A DNA stretch of 64,000 nucleotides from Brevibacterium senegalense (GCF_000285835.1 NZ_HE978606.1:1-64000), one strand, 5' to 3'; shown: positions 16,601 to 31,510, counted from the first letter of the stretch. Program-made: numbers and translations. Notes: generated by a model from the letters alone, not told the origin.

Positions 16601-16645
16601 CATCGCCTCCGGGCGTACACGGTCGTCGCCTGCGGAGGGACGCGC
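16601..16645. promoter_or_regulatory. 45-bp promoter element, copy 2
   Basis: This is the second copy of the element at 13065-13109, with the inverted repeat here more complete (CCTCCGGGCG against CGCCTGCGGAGG). A -10-like TACCGT (16674-16679) lies six bases before ATG 16686, the same layout as copy 1. It now drives only a decayed multicopper-oxidase reading frame. Confidence 0.6.
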
Positions 16646-16685
16646 CGCGACCCGCCGCGACCCGCCGCCTCCCTACCGTCGAGGC

Positions 16686-17518
16686 ATGCCCCCTCTCGCA
16701 CGCACCCACCTCTCCGCGACCCTCTGGTACCACCCGCACCCGCACGGCGAGATGGAGGAGCAGGTGCTCAAGGGGTTCGCCGGCCTCGTGCTGGTCGACG
16801 ACGAGGACAGTGCCGCGACCGGGCTGCCGCACGAGTACGGTGTCGACGACGTGCCGCTCGTCCTCCAGCACAAGCTCCGCGACCGCGACGGTCGCATCAT
16901 CCGCACGGAGGGCGACAACGCGCTGGGCACGGTGGGGCGCACGCTGCTGGCCGACGGCCTCGCGGGGGCGGAGTTCGCGGTGACGACCACGGAGGTCCGC
17001 CTGCGCCTGCTCAACGGCAGCGCCGCCCGCTTCCTGGACCTGCGCCTCGCCGATGACCGGCCGTTCCTGCTGGTGGGGACCGATGGAGGCCTGCTGGAGT
17101 CACCGGTCGAGCTCACCCGCCTGCCGCTGTCACCGGGCGAGCGCGCCGAGGTCGTGGTCCGGTTCGCGGCCGGCGACCGGGTGATGCGGAGCTGTGGGAG
17201 GTGACGACCCCGGACGTCTTCCCGCACAACGTCCACGTCCACGACGTGCAGTTCCGCATCCTCGACGTCGACGGTGGGGACCCGCCGGTGTGGCTGCGGG
17301 GCTGGAAGGACACGGTTCCTCTCCACCCGGGGAGACCCGTGCGACTCCTCATGCGGTTCGAGGACTGCGCGAGCGCGAGCGTGCCGTACATGGTGCACTG
17401 CCATCTGCTGCAGCACGAGGGCTCCGGGATGATGGGCCAATTCCTCGTGACGGAGGACGGGACGGGATCGGAGACGATCACCGCTCCGCCGGATCCGGGC
17501 GGTCACGCCTCTCACTGA
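16686..17518 (+). pseudogene. Multicopper oxidase remnant, truncated and frame-broken
   Basis: Two fragments of one multicopper oxidase (CotA/bilirubin-oxidase-like). Fragment one, 16686-17204, has the type-3 copper motif LWYHPHPHG followed by GFAGLVLVDDE and the middle cupredoxin segment, and ends early after VVRFAAGDRVMRS. Fragment two, in another frame to 17518, resumes at ELWEVTTPDVFPHNVHVHDVQF and finishes with the C-terminal copper site MVHCHLLQHEGSGMMGQF. The N-terminal roughly 120 residues with the first copper pair and about 100 residues between the fragments are missing, so there is more than a one-base error. A leaderless-type promoter directly abuts the truncated frame. I read it as a decaying gene with no oxidase function. 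Confidence 0.85.
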
Positions 17519-17635
17519 AGACGACACTAACAGATTACATGCGCACCCATCAGTTGCGCAGTCGGTAAACTCTCAGTTACTCTCTGCCCATGCCAGTAGC
17601 AGACTGGCTGGAAGAAACCTTGTAAGGAGGGTGCG

Positions 17636-18973
17636 ATGAATGCTGCAGAGATCTCAGCAGGCGACACCGCGTGGGTGCTCGCCAGTGCAGCGCTCGTGCT
17701 GTTGATGACGCTGGGCCTGTCGTTCTTCTACGGCGGGATGGTGCGTGCCAAGAGCGTGCTGAACATGGTGATGATGTCCGTCGTGACGATGGGGATCGTG
17801 GGCGTCCTCTGGGTGCTGTTCGGGTTCTCCATGGTGTTCGGCGAATCGTTCGGCGGCCTGGTGGGCAACCCTCTGGACTTCGCGGGCCTCTCCGCCCTCA
17901 TGGGACCGGACGCCGTCGTGGGCACCGTGCCGGCCCTCGCCTTCGTGGGCTTCCAAGCGGCGTTCGCGATCATCGCGGTCGCGCTGGTCAGTGGTGCGGT
18001 CGCGGACCGCATGAAGTTCTCCGCCTGGGTCGTCTTCGCCGCCGCCTGGGCCGTGCTCGTCTACTTCCCCGTGGCCCACTGGGTCTTCGCGTTCGACGGA
18101 TCCGTCTCAGAGACCGGCGGCTTCATAGCGAACACCCTGGGCGCGGTCGACTTCGCCGGCGGCACCGCGATCCACATCAACGCCGGGGCCGCGGCTCTCG
18201 TGCTCGCCGTGATCCTGGGCCCGCGGATCGGCCTGGGCTCGACGCCCATGCGCCCGCACAACCTCCCACTGGTCATGCTGGGAGCCGGCCTCCTCTGGTT
18301 CGGCTGGTTCGGCTTCAACGCCGGCTCCGCCCTGGCCGCCGACCACGTGGCCGCGCACGCCTGGGTCACGACCCTCGCGGCACCGGCCGCCGGTATGCTC
18401 GCGTGGTTGGTCGTGGAGAAGATCCGGGACGGACGCCCCACCTCCCTGGGCGCGGCTTCGGGCATCGTGGCGGGCCTCGTCGGCATCACCCCCGCCGCGG
18501 CCGCGGTCAGCCCCGTGGGCGCTCTGGTCATCGGCGCGCTGTCCGGGGTGGGCTCTGCCCTGGCGATCGGGCTGAAGAACAAGCTGGGCTACGACGACTC
18601 CCTCGACGTCGTGGGCGTCCACCTGGTGGCTGGACTCATCGGCACCCTGTCGATCGGCTTCCTCGCGGATCCCGCCGCGCCCGGCGAGGCGCAGGGCCTC
18701 CTGTACGGCGGCGGCTTCGAACTGCTGGGCATCGAGGCGCTGAGCTCCCTGGCGGTGCTGGTCTACAGCATCGTCATGACGACCGTCATCGCGCTGATCC
18801 TCCGCGGGATCATGGGCGGCCTGCGGGTCACCGCGCGCGAGGAGTCGTCCGGCATCGACGTGGCGGCCCACGCGGAGTCCGGATACGACTACTCGCAAAC
18901 ACCCCTGACCGCACGAGGCGTCACCCGCAGCGTCGTCATCCCGGCACCGGCACCCGTCCAGGAGGTGAAGTGA
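17636..18973 (+). CDS. amtB: Ammonium transporter AmtB
   Basis: A 445-residue Amt/Rh channel with eleven predicted helices; it imports ammonium across the cytoplasmic membrane and works as a trimer. Key features: FFYGGMVRAKSVLNM in helix 1-2, the signature DFAGGTAIHINAGAAAL with the first pore His, LLWFGWFGFNAGSAL, and DVVGVHLVAGLIGTL with the second pore His. The C-terminal tail, which contacts GlnK in the family, follows helix 11. ATG 17636 has AAGGAGG upstream. glnK follows after one base, so the two form the classic amtB-glnK operon. Expression is probably nitrogen-controlled, but I cannot mark a GlnR or AmtR site with confidence. Confidence 0.97.
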   Translation: MNAAEISAGDTAWVLASAALVLLMTLGLSFFYGGMVRAKSVLNMVMMSVVTMGIVGVLWVLFGFSMVFGESFGGLVGNPLDFAGLSALMGPDAVVGTVPALAFVGFQAAFAIIAVALVSGAVADRMKFSAWVVFAAAWAVLVYFPVAHWVFAFDGSVSETGGFIANTLGAVDFAGGTAIHINAGAAALVLAVILGPRIGLGSTPMRPHNLPLVMLGAGLLWFGWFGFNAGSALAADHVAAHAWVTTLAAPAAGMLAWLVVEKIRDGRPTSLGAASGIVAGLVGITPAAAAVSPVGALVIGALSGVGSALAIGLKNKLGYDDSLDVVGVHLVAGLIGTLSIGFLADPAAPGEAQGLLYGGGFELLGIEALSSLAVLVYSIVMTTVIALILRGIMGGLRVTAREESSGIDVAAHAESGYDYSQTPLTARGVTRSVVIPAPAPVQEVK

Positions 18974-18974
18974 C

Positions 18975-19313
18975 ATGCGGCTCATCACAGCGATCCTGCA
19001 GCCCGCAGCGCTGGAGGGCGTCCAGATCGCGCTCGCTCAGCACGGCATCAACGGCATGACGGTCAGCGACTGCACGGGCTACGGCCGGCAGAGCGGACAC
19101 ACCGAGGTCTACCGCGGATCCGAGGTCACGATCGACTTCATCGGCAAGATGCGCTTGGAGATCCTCGTGGCGGACGCCGAGGCCGGCCCCGTCATCGACG
19201 TCATCGCCCAGTCCGCGCGTACCGGCGAGGTGGGGGACGGCAAGATCTGGTCGACGCCGGTCGACGAGGTCATCCGGATCCGCACCGGGGATCGAGGCGA
19301 CGCCGCACTGTAG
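18975..19313 (+). CDS. glnK: PII signal protein GlnK lacking the usual T-loop Tyr51
   Basis: A 112-residue PII protein, normally a trimer that binds ATP/ADP and 2-oxoglutarate and plugs AmtB when nitrogen is plentiful. The T-loop reads GRQSGHTEVYRGSEVTIDF: Tyr46 is present, but residue 51, the Tyr modified by GlnD in other bacteria, is Val. The B-loop TGEVGDGKIW and C-loop IRIRTGDRG are intact. It starts with ATG 18975, one base after the amtB stop, with GGAGG upstream. In many actinobacteria glnD follows glnK; here a strong hairpin ends the operon and no glnD is present in the window. Regulation by covalent modification at Tyr51 is therefore unlikely. Confidence 0.95.
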   Translation: MRLITAILQPAALEGVQIALAQHGINGMTVSDCTGYGRQSGHTEVYRGSEVTIDFIGKMRLEILVADAEAGPVIDVIAQSARTGEVGDGKIWSTPVDEVIRIRTGDRGDAAL

Positions 19314-19337
19314 CTGTGAGGTCTGACTGACCCGTGC

Positions 19338-19384
19338 CACGAGGGCCCCGGATCGGTGTGCAGCGGTCCCACGACCGCTTCACG

Positions 19385-19405
<21 letters not shown>
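19338..19405. terminator. Long bidirectional terminator hairpin
   Basis: CACGAGGGCCCCGGATCG (19338-19355) pairs with CGATCGGGGGCCCTCGTG (19388-19405) with one mismatch, across a 32-base loop. It sits between convergent glnK and the XRE-cupin gene and overlaps the last codons of the latter. Confidence 0.8.
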
Positions 19406-21678
<2,273 letters not shown>

Positions 21679-21712
21679 TCGGACTCCCGCCCCTCAGCGT
21701 CTGAACGCGCGC

Positions 21713-21752
21713 ACGGCCCTGCTACCCGGTACCGACCGGGGAGCAGGGCCGT
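21713..21752 (+). terminator. Rho-independent terminator after gdhA
   Basis: ACGGCCCTGCT (21713-21723) pairs perfectly with AGCAGGGCCGT (21742-21752), followed by TTTCC. It lies 35 bases past the gdhA stop. Confidence 0.85.
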
Positions 21753-21790
21753 TTCCGGCTCTCTCGACTACCGGTCCCTGGAGCGTCTCC

Positions 21791-23017
21791 TCAGAGAAGC
21801 TCCCCGGCCTCGGACACGATGCGGCCGGCGTGGATCACCGTGCGGTCGCCGGGGCGGTCCATGACGGCGGACGCGGGATACTCGCCGGGGACCAGCACGA
21901 GGTCGGCCGCATCGCCCACACCCACACCACGTGAGCTCGTCCGGCTGAGGGACGGATCGATCACGCGCGCCCCACCCAGGGTCGCGGTCTCGAGAGCGCG
22001 CTCGATGTCGGAATCACGGCGCAGGCCGTTCGTGAAGGCCAACTGCCAGGTGCGGTCCAGCATGTCCGTATTGCCGTACGGCGACCAGTAGTCGCGCTGC
22101 CCGTCCTGGCCCAGCCCGATCCGCACGCCCGCGTCGAGGATCTCCAGCAAGGGCAGCGTGCCGCGACCGCTGGGGGCCACGGTGGTGACTGCGATGTCGA
22201 GCTCCACGAGCTCGGAGAGCACATGTGCCCGCTGGCCCTCCGAGATCCCGGAAAGGAAGAACGCGTGTGCGATCGTCACCCGCCCTCGCATGTCGAGTGC
22301 CCGCACCCGCTCGATGATCTGCTGGGCGCTGAAGAGGCCCAACTCCGCCGGCTCGTGGAGGTGGATGTCGACGCCCACCCCGTACCGGTCCGCCAGCTCG
22401 AAGACGATGTCGAGGTGCCGGCGCGGATCCTTGTCCAGTGCGCAGGGATCGATGCCGCCCACCAGGTCGACCCCGCTGCGCAGTCCTTCCTCGATGAACG
22501 CGGGGACGCCGGGCTCCACCAGGAGGCCGGCCTGGGGGAAGGCGACGACTTCCACGTCCGCGCGATCCGAATGTGCCTCACGTGCGGCCAGAACGCCCTC
22601 CAGCCGCTCCAGACCGCAGTCCGCATCGATCTGGGCGTAACTGCGTGCCCGCGTCATCCCGTGCGCGATCGCGCGCCCCAGCGTGTGCGTGGCCCGGTCC
22701 GTCACGGACGCCCCGGCACTCCGCCAGTTGTCCCGGTCGTTCCGGATGAAGGACCAGAGGCTGCGCCGTTCGACCTCGTTCGGTTCGAACGGCAGCCCCA
22801 CCCGCGTGGAGTCGAGGTGCACATGCGTATCCGTGAAGGACGGCAGCAGGAGCCGTCCCGCACCGTTCACGTGCGCGACTATGTCCTCCTCAGCGCCCGC
22901 GGCGCGTCCCGCCGTCGGGTCGTGCGGCTCGAGCGCCGCGATGAGACGACCGGACACCCGCACGTCGACAGGGTCCCCACCCCAGGGGCGCACATCACTG
23001 ATCACCAGGTCACTCAC
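21791..23017 (-). CDS. Cytosine-deaminase-like amidohydrolase
   Basis: A 408-residue metal-dependent amidohydrolase of the cytosine deaminase/AtzC branch. Metal and catalytic motifs: DTHVHLDST (HxH), GVDIHLHEPAELG (His and Glu), IAHAFF (His), and IGLGQDGQRDYWSPYG, where the Asp is the expected metal ligand and general base. Deamination or ring hydrolysis of a small heterocycle is likely; the exact substrate is unknown. GTG 23017 was selected because GAGGAG lies nine bases upstream and a typical opening strand (SDLVISDVRPWGGDPVDVRV) follows; the frame runs 27 codons further with no support. No permease adjoins. It lies downstream of the tRNA pair, behind a terminator hairpin. Confidence 0.85.
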   Translation of the reverse strand: MSDLVISDVRPWGGDPVDVRVSGRLIAALEPHDPTAGRAAGAEEDIVAHVNGAGRLLLPSFTDTHVHLDSTRVGLPFEPNEVERRSLWSFIRNDRDNWRSAGASVTDRATHTLGRAIAHGMTRARSYAQIDADCGLERLEGVLAAREAHSDRADVEVVAFPQAGLLVEPGVPAFIEEGLRSGVDLVGGIDPCALDKDPRRHLDIVFELADRYGVGVDIHLHEPAELGLFSAQQIIERVRALDMRGRVTIAHAFFLSGISEGQRAHVLSELVELDIAVTTVAPSGRGTLPLLEILDAGVRIGLGQDGQRDYWSPYGNTDMLDRTWQLAFTNGLRRDSDIERALETATLGGARVIDPSLSRTSSRGVGVGDAADLVLVPGEYPASAVMDRPGDRTVIHAGRIVSEAGELL

Positions 23018-23098
23018 GCCAAGCAGCTCCTCGTCTCGATTCCCACGACCGCATCGTCGCATCCATCGGCTGTCTGGCATCCCCACCCGCACATACAC

Positions 23099-23133
23099 GA
23101 AGGCCCCGGCCGGTTTCCCGGGCCGAGGCCTTC
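23099..23133 (-). terminator. Hairpin after the tRNA-Ala gene
   Basis: GAAGGCC-C-CGGCC pairs with GGCCG-A-GGCCTTC, each arm with one bulged base, across GGTTTCCCG. It lies downstream of the leftward tRNA genes and before the amidohydrolase start, so it probably ends the tRNA transcript. No clear T tract follows. Confidence 0.5.
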
Positions 23134-23170
23134 ATCTACCAACGAGCCACTGTCTCACGAGTTTCTCGAG

Positions 23171-23242
23171 TGGAGGTAAGGGGACTCGAACCCTAACCCC
23201 CTGCTTGCAAAGCAGGTGCGCTACCAATTGCGCCATACCCCC
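23171..23242 (-). tRNA. tRNA-Ala (anticodon TGC), T-arm one base short
   Basis: The 72-base gene reads GGGGGTATGGCGC at its 5' end and TACCTCCA at the 3' end. The acceptor stem is perfect and contains the G3:U70 wobble pair that identifies alanine tRNAs; the anticodon loop is TTTGCAA. The T-arm, however, reads AGGG-TTCGAGT-CCCCT, lacking one G against the usual AGGGG/CCCCT stem, which leaves four pairs or a mispaired register. The D and anticodon arms are normal. Either a sequencing deficit in a G run or a real defect; see findings. Confidence 0.92.
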
Positions 23243-23257
23243 GTGAGAGCAGACAGC

Positions 23258-23377
23258 CTACACCGGATCGGTGTGCTGCGACCACTGCTCCTGCCGACCG
23301 CGATTGCGGCTGCGGAGGACTCCCAGAGTCCCCACTGCAAGAGCTGCAGTCCCCAGCAGGGCGAGCAATCGTCTCAT
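23258..23377 (-). CDS. DLW-39-type small protein
   Basis: A 39-codon gene lies between the tRNA-Ile and tRNA-Ala genes. It starts with ATG 23377, has GGAGGG upstream, and ends TAG at 23258. It opens MRRLLALLGTAALAVG, a single membrane or signal segment, and ends EQWSQHTDPV. The length of exactly 39, the location in the gyrA-tRNA interval and the Trp-containing tail match the actinobacterial DLW-39 family, whose name comes from a DLW motif; here that motif reads EQW. No function is established for the family. Confidence 0.7.
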   Translation of the reverse strand: MRRLLALLGTAALAVGTLGVLRSRNRGRQEQWSQHTDPV

Positions 23378-23397
23378 GCCGCTCCCTCCTGGATGCG

Positions 23398-23471
23398 TGG
23401 GCCTAAGAGGACTTGAACCTCTGACCTCTTCGTTATCAGCGAAGCGCTCTAACCGCCTGAGCTATAGGCCC
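23398..23471 (-). tRNA. tRNA-Ile (anticodon GAT)
   Basis: A 74-base tRNA gene. The acceptor stem GGGCCTA/TAGGCCC is perfect with A73; the anticodon loop is CTGATAA (anticodon GAT); the T-arm AGAGG-TTCAAGT-CCTCT is fully paired. It lies between the DUF3566 gene and tRNA-Ala, the standard actinobacterial order after gyrA. Confidence 0.97.
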
Positions 23472-23575
23472 GTGTGATTCTTGCGAACCGAGAAGCCACT
23501 CTACCGTCACCTGCCCGAAACGCACAATCGGCCGGGACGTGCAGTGCATCACACGTCCCGGCCGATCCGACGACG

Positions 23576-24330
23576 TCAGTCGTCCGTCAGTGTCAGGTGG
23601 AATCCGCCCACGATCGACGCGCCGATGTTGTAGAGGAACGCGAAGAGCGTCGACAGGGCCGTCATGAGCACGATGTTCACGAGTCCCAGCACGAACGCGG
23701 TCGCCATGACGCGCGGCAGGCTCACGAGCGCCAGCAGCTGATCCGCGCTCTCCGAACCCGCGATCTCCGACAGGGTCGACTCGATGTTCCCCATGACGCC
23801 GGTCATCTGCAGCACGAGCCACAGCACCAGCGTCGCCACGAGCATCGCGATCGCGATCGCGAGCGACAGCAGGAACGACATCTTCATGACCGACCACGGG
23901 TCGATGTTCGCGATCGTGAGGCGGACCGTGCGTGGGCCCTTCTTCGAGGACTTGCCCGTCATCTTGACGCCGCTGGACGTCGCCGTCACACCGTCCTGCG
24001 GGCGGGCCCCGCCGGAGCCGGCGGACTTCTGCTGCACCCGGTGGTCCGGGCCCGAGGCCGCACCCACCGAGGCGTCGCCGTCGCCTCCCGCACTGAACCG
24101 CCGGCCGGAGCCCGCGCTCACGCGCGTCTTCGTGTCAGCCGATCCGGACCCGCCGGCCGACTGCTGCGGCACGTGCGCGGTGGGAGCGCTGCCGGAGGAC
24201 CCGCCGGCCTTCCCGGCGCCCGAGGTCCCGGCACCGGACTTCGCGCCGGTGTCCTGGTCCCCGCTGGCCGTCAGCCGCGTGCGGCCGCTGGAGGTGCGGA
24301 GGACCTTGCCGGGCTTCTGCTCGTTGTCGC

Positions 24331-24334
<4 letters not shown>
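23576..24334 (-). CDS. DUF3566 membrane protein of the gyrA cluster
   Basis: A 252-residue protein with a long Gly/Ser/Ala-rich, probably disordered cytoplasmic N-terminus (1-130) and a C-terminal DUF3566 domain: [23 protein letters not shown], two membrane helices (about 150-175 and 205-230), and an end [20 protein letters not shown], all diagnostic. Family members follow gyrA throughout actinobacteria; their role is not firmly established. GTG 24334 overlaps the gyrA stop (GTGA), so it is translated with gyrA. The N-terminal linker is much longer than the core, as is common in the family. Confidence 0.93.
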
Positions 24335-26976
<2,642 letters not shown>

Positions 26977-27018
26977 GGGGGCTCATCTCTCTTCAGTCAC
27001 GGGCTGGGACGGAGGCGG

Positions 27019-27046
27019 GCCCGAGGTCCCGGCCGGGGCCTCGGGC
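27019..27046. terminator. GC hairpin between gyrB and gyrA
   Basis: GCCCGAGGTCCCGG pairs with CCGGGGCCTCGGGC (one mismatch) with almost no loop. Without a T tract it may attenuate or stabilise the gyrB-gyrA message rather than end it. Confidence 0.4.
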
Positions 27047-27055
27047 GCACTCGCC

Positions 27056-29137
<2,082 letters not shown>

Positions 29138-29202
29138 CTAGCGCGTCCCGTCACCCGGAGTGCGGATCCACAGGCCTCAGAAGGCCCCTTTCTCCGATTT
29201 GT

Positions 29203-29239
29203 CTCCCCTGGTGCGAGGGGAATCTCAACCCCAGGGGTC
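29203..29239 (-). terminator. Hairpin downstream of the metB-like gene
   Basis: CCCCTGG (29205-29211) pairs with CCAGGGG (29231-29237) across a 19-base loop, in the 204-base gap between the metB-like stop and the gyrB start. It probably ends the cystathionine operon. Confidence 0.5.
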
Positions 29240-29281
29240 CCGATGCCTCAGAATCGCGTGTGCGGCGTCCGTCGAAGAGTC

Positions 29282-30460
29282 TCAGAGACGACCCAGCGCC
29301 TGCTCCAGATCCGCCAGCAGATCGTCGACCGTCTCGATGCCCACGGACAGGCGCACGACGCCCTCCGGCACCGCCAGTTCCGTGCCGCGGACGGAGGCGT
29401 GCGTCATCGCGTCCGGGTAGTTGACGAGCGATTCGACGCCGCCCAGCGACTCCGCGAGGGTGAAGAGCGTGAGCGACTCCGCGAAGCGGCGAGCCGTCGC
29501 GCCGTCCGCCAGGTGCAGCGACACCATGCCGCCGAAGCCGCTCATCTGCGACCGCGCGATCGCGTGACCCGGATGCGACTCGAGGCCCGGGTAGTAGACG
29601 GTGTCGACCGCGTCGTGGCGGTCCAGGAAGCCCGCGACCAGGCCCGCGTTCGCGCTGTGGCGCTCCATGCGGATCGCGAGGGTCTTGAGACCGCGGGTCG
29701 TGAGGAACGCGTCATGCGGTCCGCTGATGGCGCCGGCGGCGAACTGCTGGAAGCCCGCCTTCTCCGCGATGCCCGCGTCGTTCGTCACGAGTGCTCCGCC
29801 CACCACGTCCGAGTGTCCGCCCAGGTACTTCGTCGTCGAGTGGACGACGACGTCCGCGCCCAGCAGCAGGGGCCGCTGCAGGGCGGGCGAGGCGAAGGTG
29901 TTGTCGACGACGACGAGGGCGCCCGCGTCGTGGCCGATCTGCGTCAGGCGCGCGATGTCCGCGATCCCCATGAGCGGATTCGACGGAGTCTCGACCCAGA
30001 GCACCTGGGCGGGCGCCTCCTGCAGGGAGGCGGCCACGGCCTCGGCGTCGGTCATGTCGACGATGCGCAGGGTGATGCCCCACGGGCCCAGGATCCTATC
30101 GACCAGGCGGTGAGTGCCGCCGTAGACGTCGTTGCCCATGAGGACGGTGTCGCCGGGGGTGAGGACGGCGCGCAGCAGCGCGTCCTCCGCGGCCAGGCCG
30201 GAGGCGAAGGACAGGCCGAACTCGCCGCCCTCCAGCGCGGCCAGCTGCGTCTGCAGCGCGGTGCGCGTGGGGTTCGCGCTGCGGCCGTACTCGTAGCCGC
30301 CGCGCAGCCCGCCGATCCCGTCCTGAGCGTAGGTCGACGACACGTGCAGCGGTGGGATGACCGCGCCGGTCGTCGGATCGTGCGCCTGGCCGGCGTGGAT
30401 CGCCAGGGTGTCGAAACCCTGGGCGCCTGCGGTGGGGGTGCTGCCCGTCTGCTCGCTCAC
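29282..30460 (-). CDS. metB: Cystathionine gamma-synthase/gamma-lyase (MetB family)
   Basis: A 392-residue PLP enzyme of the Cys/Met metabolism family. Seen are YEYGRSANPTR, FASGLAAEDAL, the PLP-stacking Tyr in NDVYGG, VVDNTFASPALQRPL, the Schiff-base Lys in VVHSTTKYLGGHSDVVGG, and the C-terminal SLGGVESLVNYP. The family includes synthases and lyases that sequence alone separates poorly. Sitting behind a cystathionine beta-synthase-like gene, it may act as a gamma-lyase in reverse transsulfuration. GTG 30460 has AAGGAG eight bases upstream and overlaps the preceding stop (GTGA), so the pair is translationally coupled. Confidence 0.9.
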   Translation of the reverse strand: MSEQTGSTPTAGAQGFDTLAIHAGQAHDPTTGAVIPPLHVSSTYAQDGIGGLRGGYEYGRSANPTRTALQTQLAALEGGEFGLSFASGLAAEDALLRAVLTPGDTVLMGNDVYGGTHRLVDRILGPWGITLRIVDMTDAEAVAASLQEAPAQVLWVETPSNPLMGIADIARLTQIGHDAGALVVVDNTFASPALQRPLLLGADVVVHSTTKYLGGHSDVVGGALVTNDAGIAEKAGFQQFAAGAISGPHDAFLTTRGLKTLAIRMERHSANAGLVAGFLDRHDAVDTVYYPGLESHPGHAIARSQMSGFGGMVSLHLADGATARRFAESLTLFTLAESLGGVESLVNYPDAMTHASVRGTELAVPEGVVRLSVGIETVDDLLADLEQALGRL

Positions 30461-31431
30461 TTCTGAGCTCCTTCTGCGGTCATGTGACCGCGCTCGACCA
30501 TCCACTCATCGCTGAAGACCTTGCCCATGTAGCCGCGGCCGGAGTCCGGCAGCAGCACGACGACGACCGCGTCGTCCGGCAGCGTGCGCGCCACCCGTAG
30601 CGCGGCGACGACCGCCATCCCGCTGGAGCCGCCCACCAGGAGGCCCTCCTCGCGGGCCAGGCGGCGCGCCATCGCGAAGGACTCGGCATCCGTGACCGTC
30701 TCGAAGGCGTCGGGGATCGACGCGTCGTAGGTGTCCGGGATGTAGTCCTCGCCCACCCCCTCGACGTCGTAGGGGTGCGCCTCGCCGCCGGCGTAGATCG
30801 AGCCCTGCGGGTCCGCGACGACCACCTGGACGGTGCCGTCGCTCGCCTCCTTGAGGTAGCGGCCCGTGCCGCTGACCGTGCCGCCAGTGCCGGCGCCCAC
30901 GATGAAGTGCGTGATCCGCCCGTCCGTGTCCTCCCAGATCTCCGGGCCCGTCGACTCGTAGTGGCTGAGCGGTCCGTTCTGGTTGGAGAACTGGTCCGGC
31001 TTGTAGCCGCCGGGGATCTCCGCCGCCAGGCGGTCGGAGACGGAGTAGTAGGACTGGGGATCTTCCGGGGGGACGGTCGAGGGGACGACCACGACTTCGG
31101 CGCCGTAGGCTCGCAGCGTCGCGCGCTTGTCCTCGGAGACCTTGTCCGGGCAGACGAAGATGCAGCGGTAGCCGCGCTGCTGGGCGATGAGCGCCAGTCC
31201 CACCCCGGTGTTGCCACTGGTGGGCTCGACGATCGTGCCGCCGGGCCGCAGGTCGCCCGCCGCCTCCGCCGCGTCGATGATCTTCCGGGCGATGCGGTCC
31301 TTCACGGAGCCGCCGGGGTTGAAGAACTCCGCCTTCGCGAGGACGGTCGCCCCGATGCCCTCCGTCACCCGGTTGAGGCGGACGAGCGGTGTCCGCCCGA
31401 TCAGGTCGGTGACACTGCTGGCATAGCGCAT
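30457..31431 (-). CDS. Cystathionine beta-synthase-like / cysteine synthase PLP enzyme, no CBS-domain pair
   Basis: A 324-residue fold-type II PLP enzyme. The PLP Lys is in NPGGSVKDRIA, the substrate loop is PTSGNTGVGLA, and the cofactor glycine loop is VGAGTGGTVSGTG. Segments such as PEDPQSYYSVSDRLA and NQNGPLSHYESTGPEIW resemble actinobacterial cystathionine beta-synthases more than CysK. It ends soon after YMGKVFSDEWM, without the C-terminal Bateman (CBS) domain pair found in the roughly 460-residue enzymes. ATG 31431 has GAGGAG upstream; a TATGCT hexamer six bases before an in-frame GTG (31458) could also give a leaderless start. Homocysteine plus serine to cystathionine is the likely reaction. 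Confidence 0.85.
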   Translation of the reverse strand: MRYASSVTDLIGRTPLVRLNRVTEGIGATVLAKAEFFNPGGSVKDRIARKIIDAAEAAGDLRPGGTIVEPTSGNTGVGLALIAQQRGYRCIFVCPDKVSEDKRATLRAYGAEVVVVPSTVPPEDPQSYYSVSDRLAAEIPGGYKPDQFSNQNGPLSHYESTGPEIWEDTDGRITHFIVGAGTGGTVSGTGRYLKEASDGTVQVVVADPQGSIYAGGEAHPYDVEGVGEDYIPDTYDASIPDAFETVTDAESFAMARRLAREEGLLVGGSSGMAVVAALRVARTLPDDAVVVVLLPDSGRGYMGKVFSDEWMVERGHMTAEGAQK

Positions 31432-31510
31432 GGAGCTCCTCTGGTTCGTGTCGTCCACCCCACGAGCATAGGACGTGGCGGCCGCCGGGCGCAGTGGGGT
31501 GTGGCGGGCG

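Noticed and set aside
16686-17518. Two separate small copper-binding genes
   Set aside because: Both fragments align to consecutive parts of one multicopper oxidase, each lacking essential segments.
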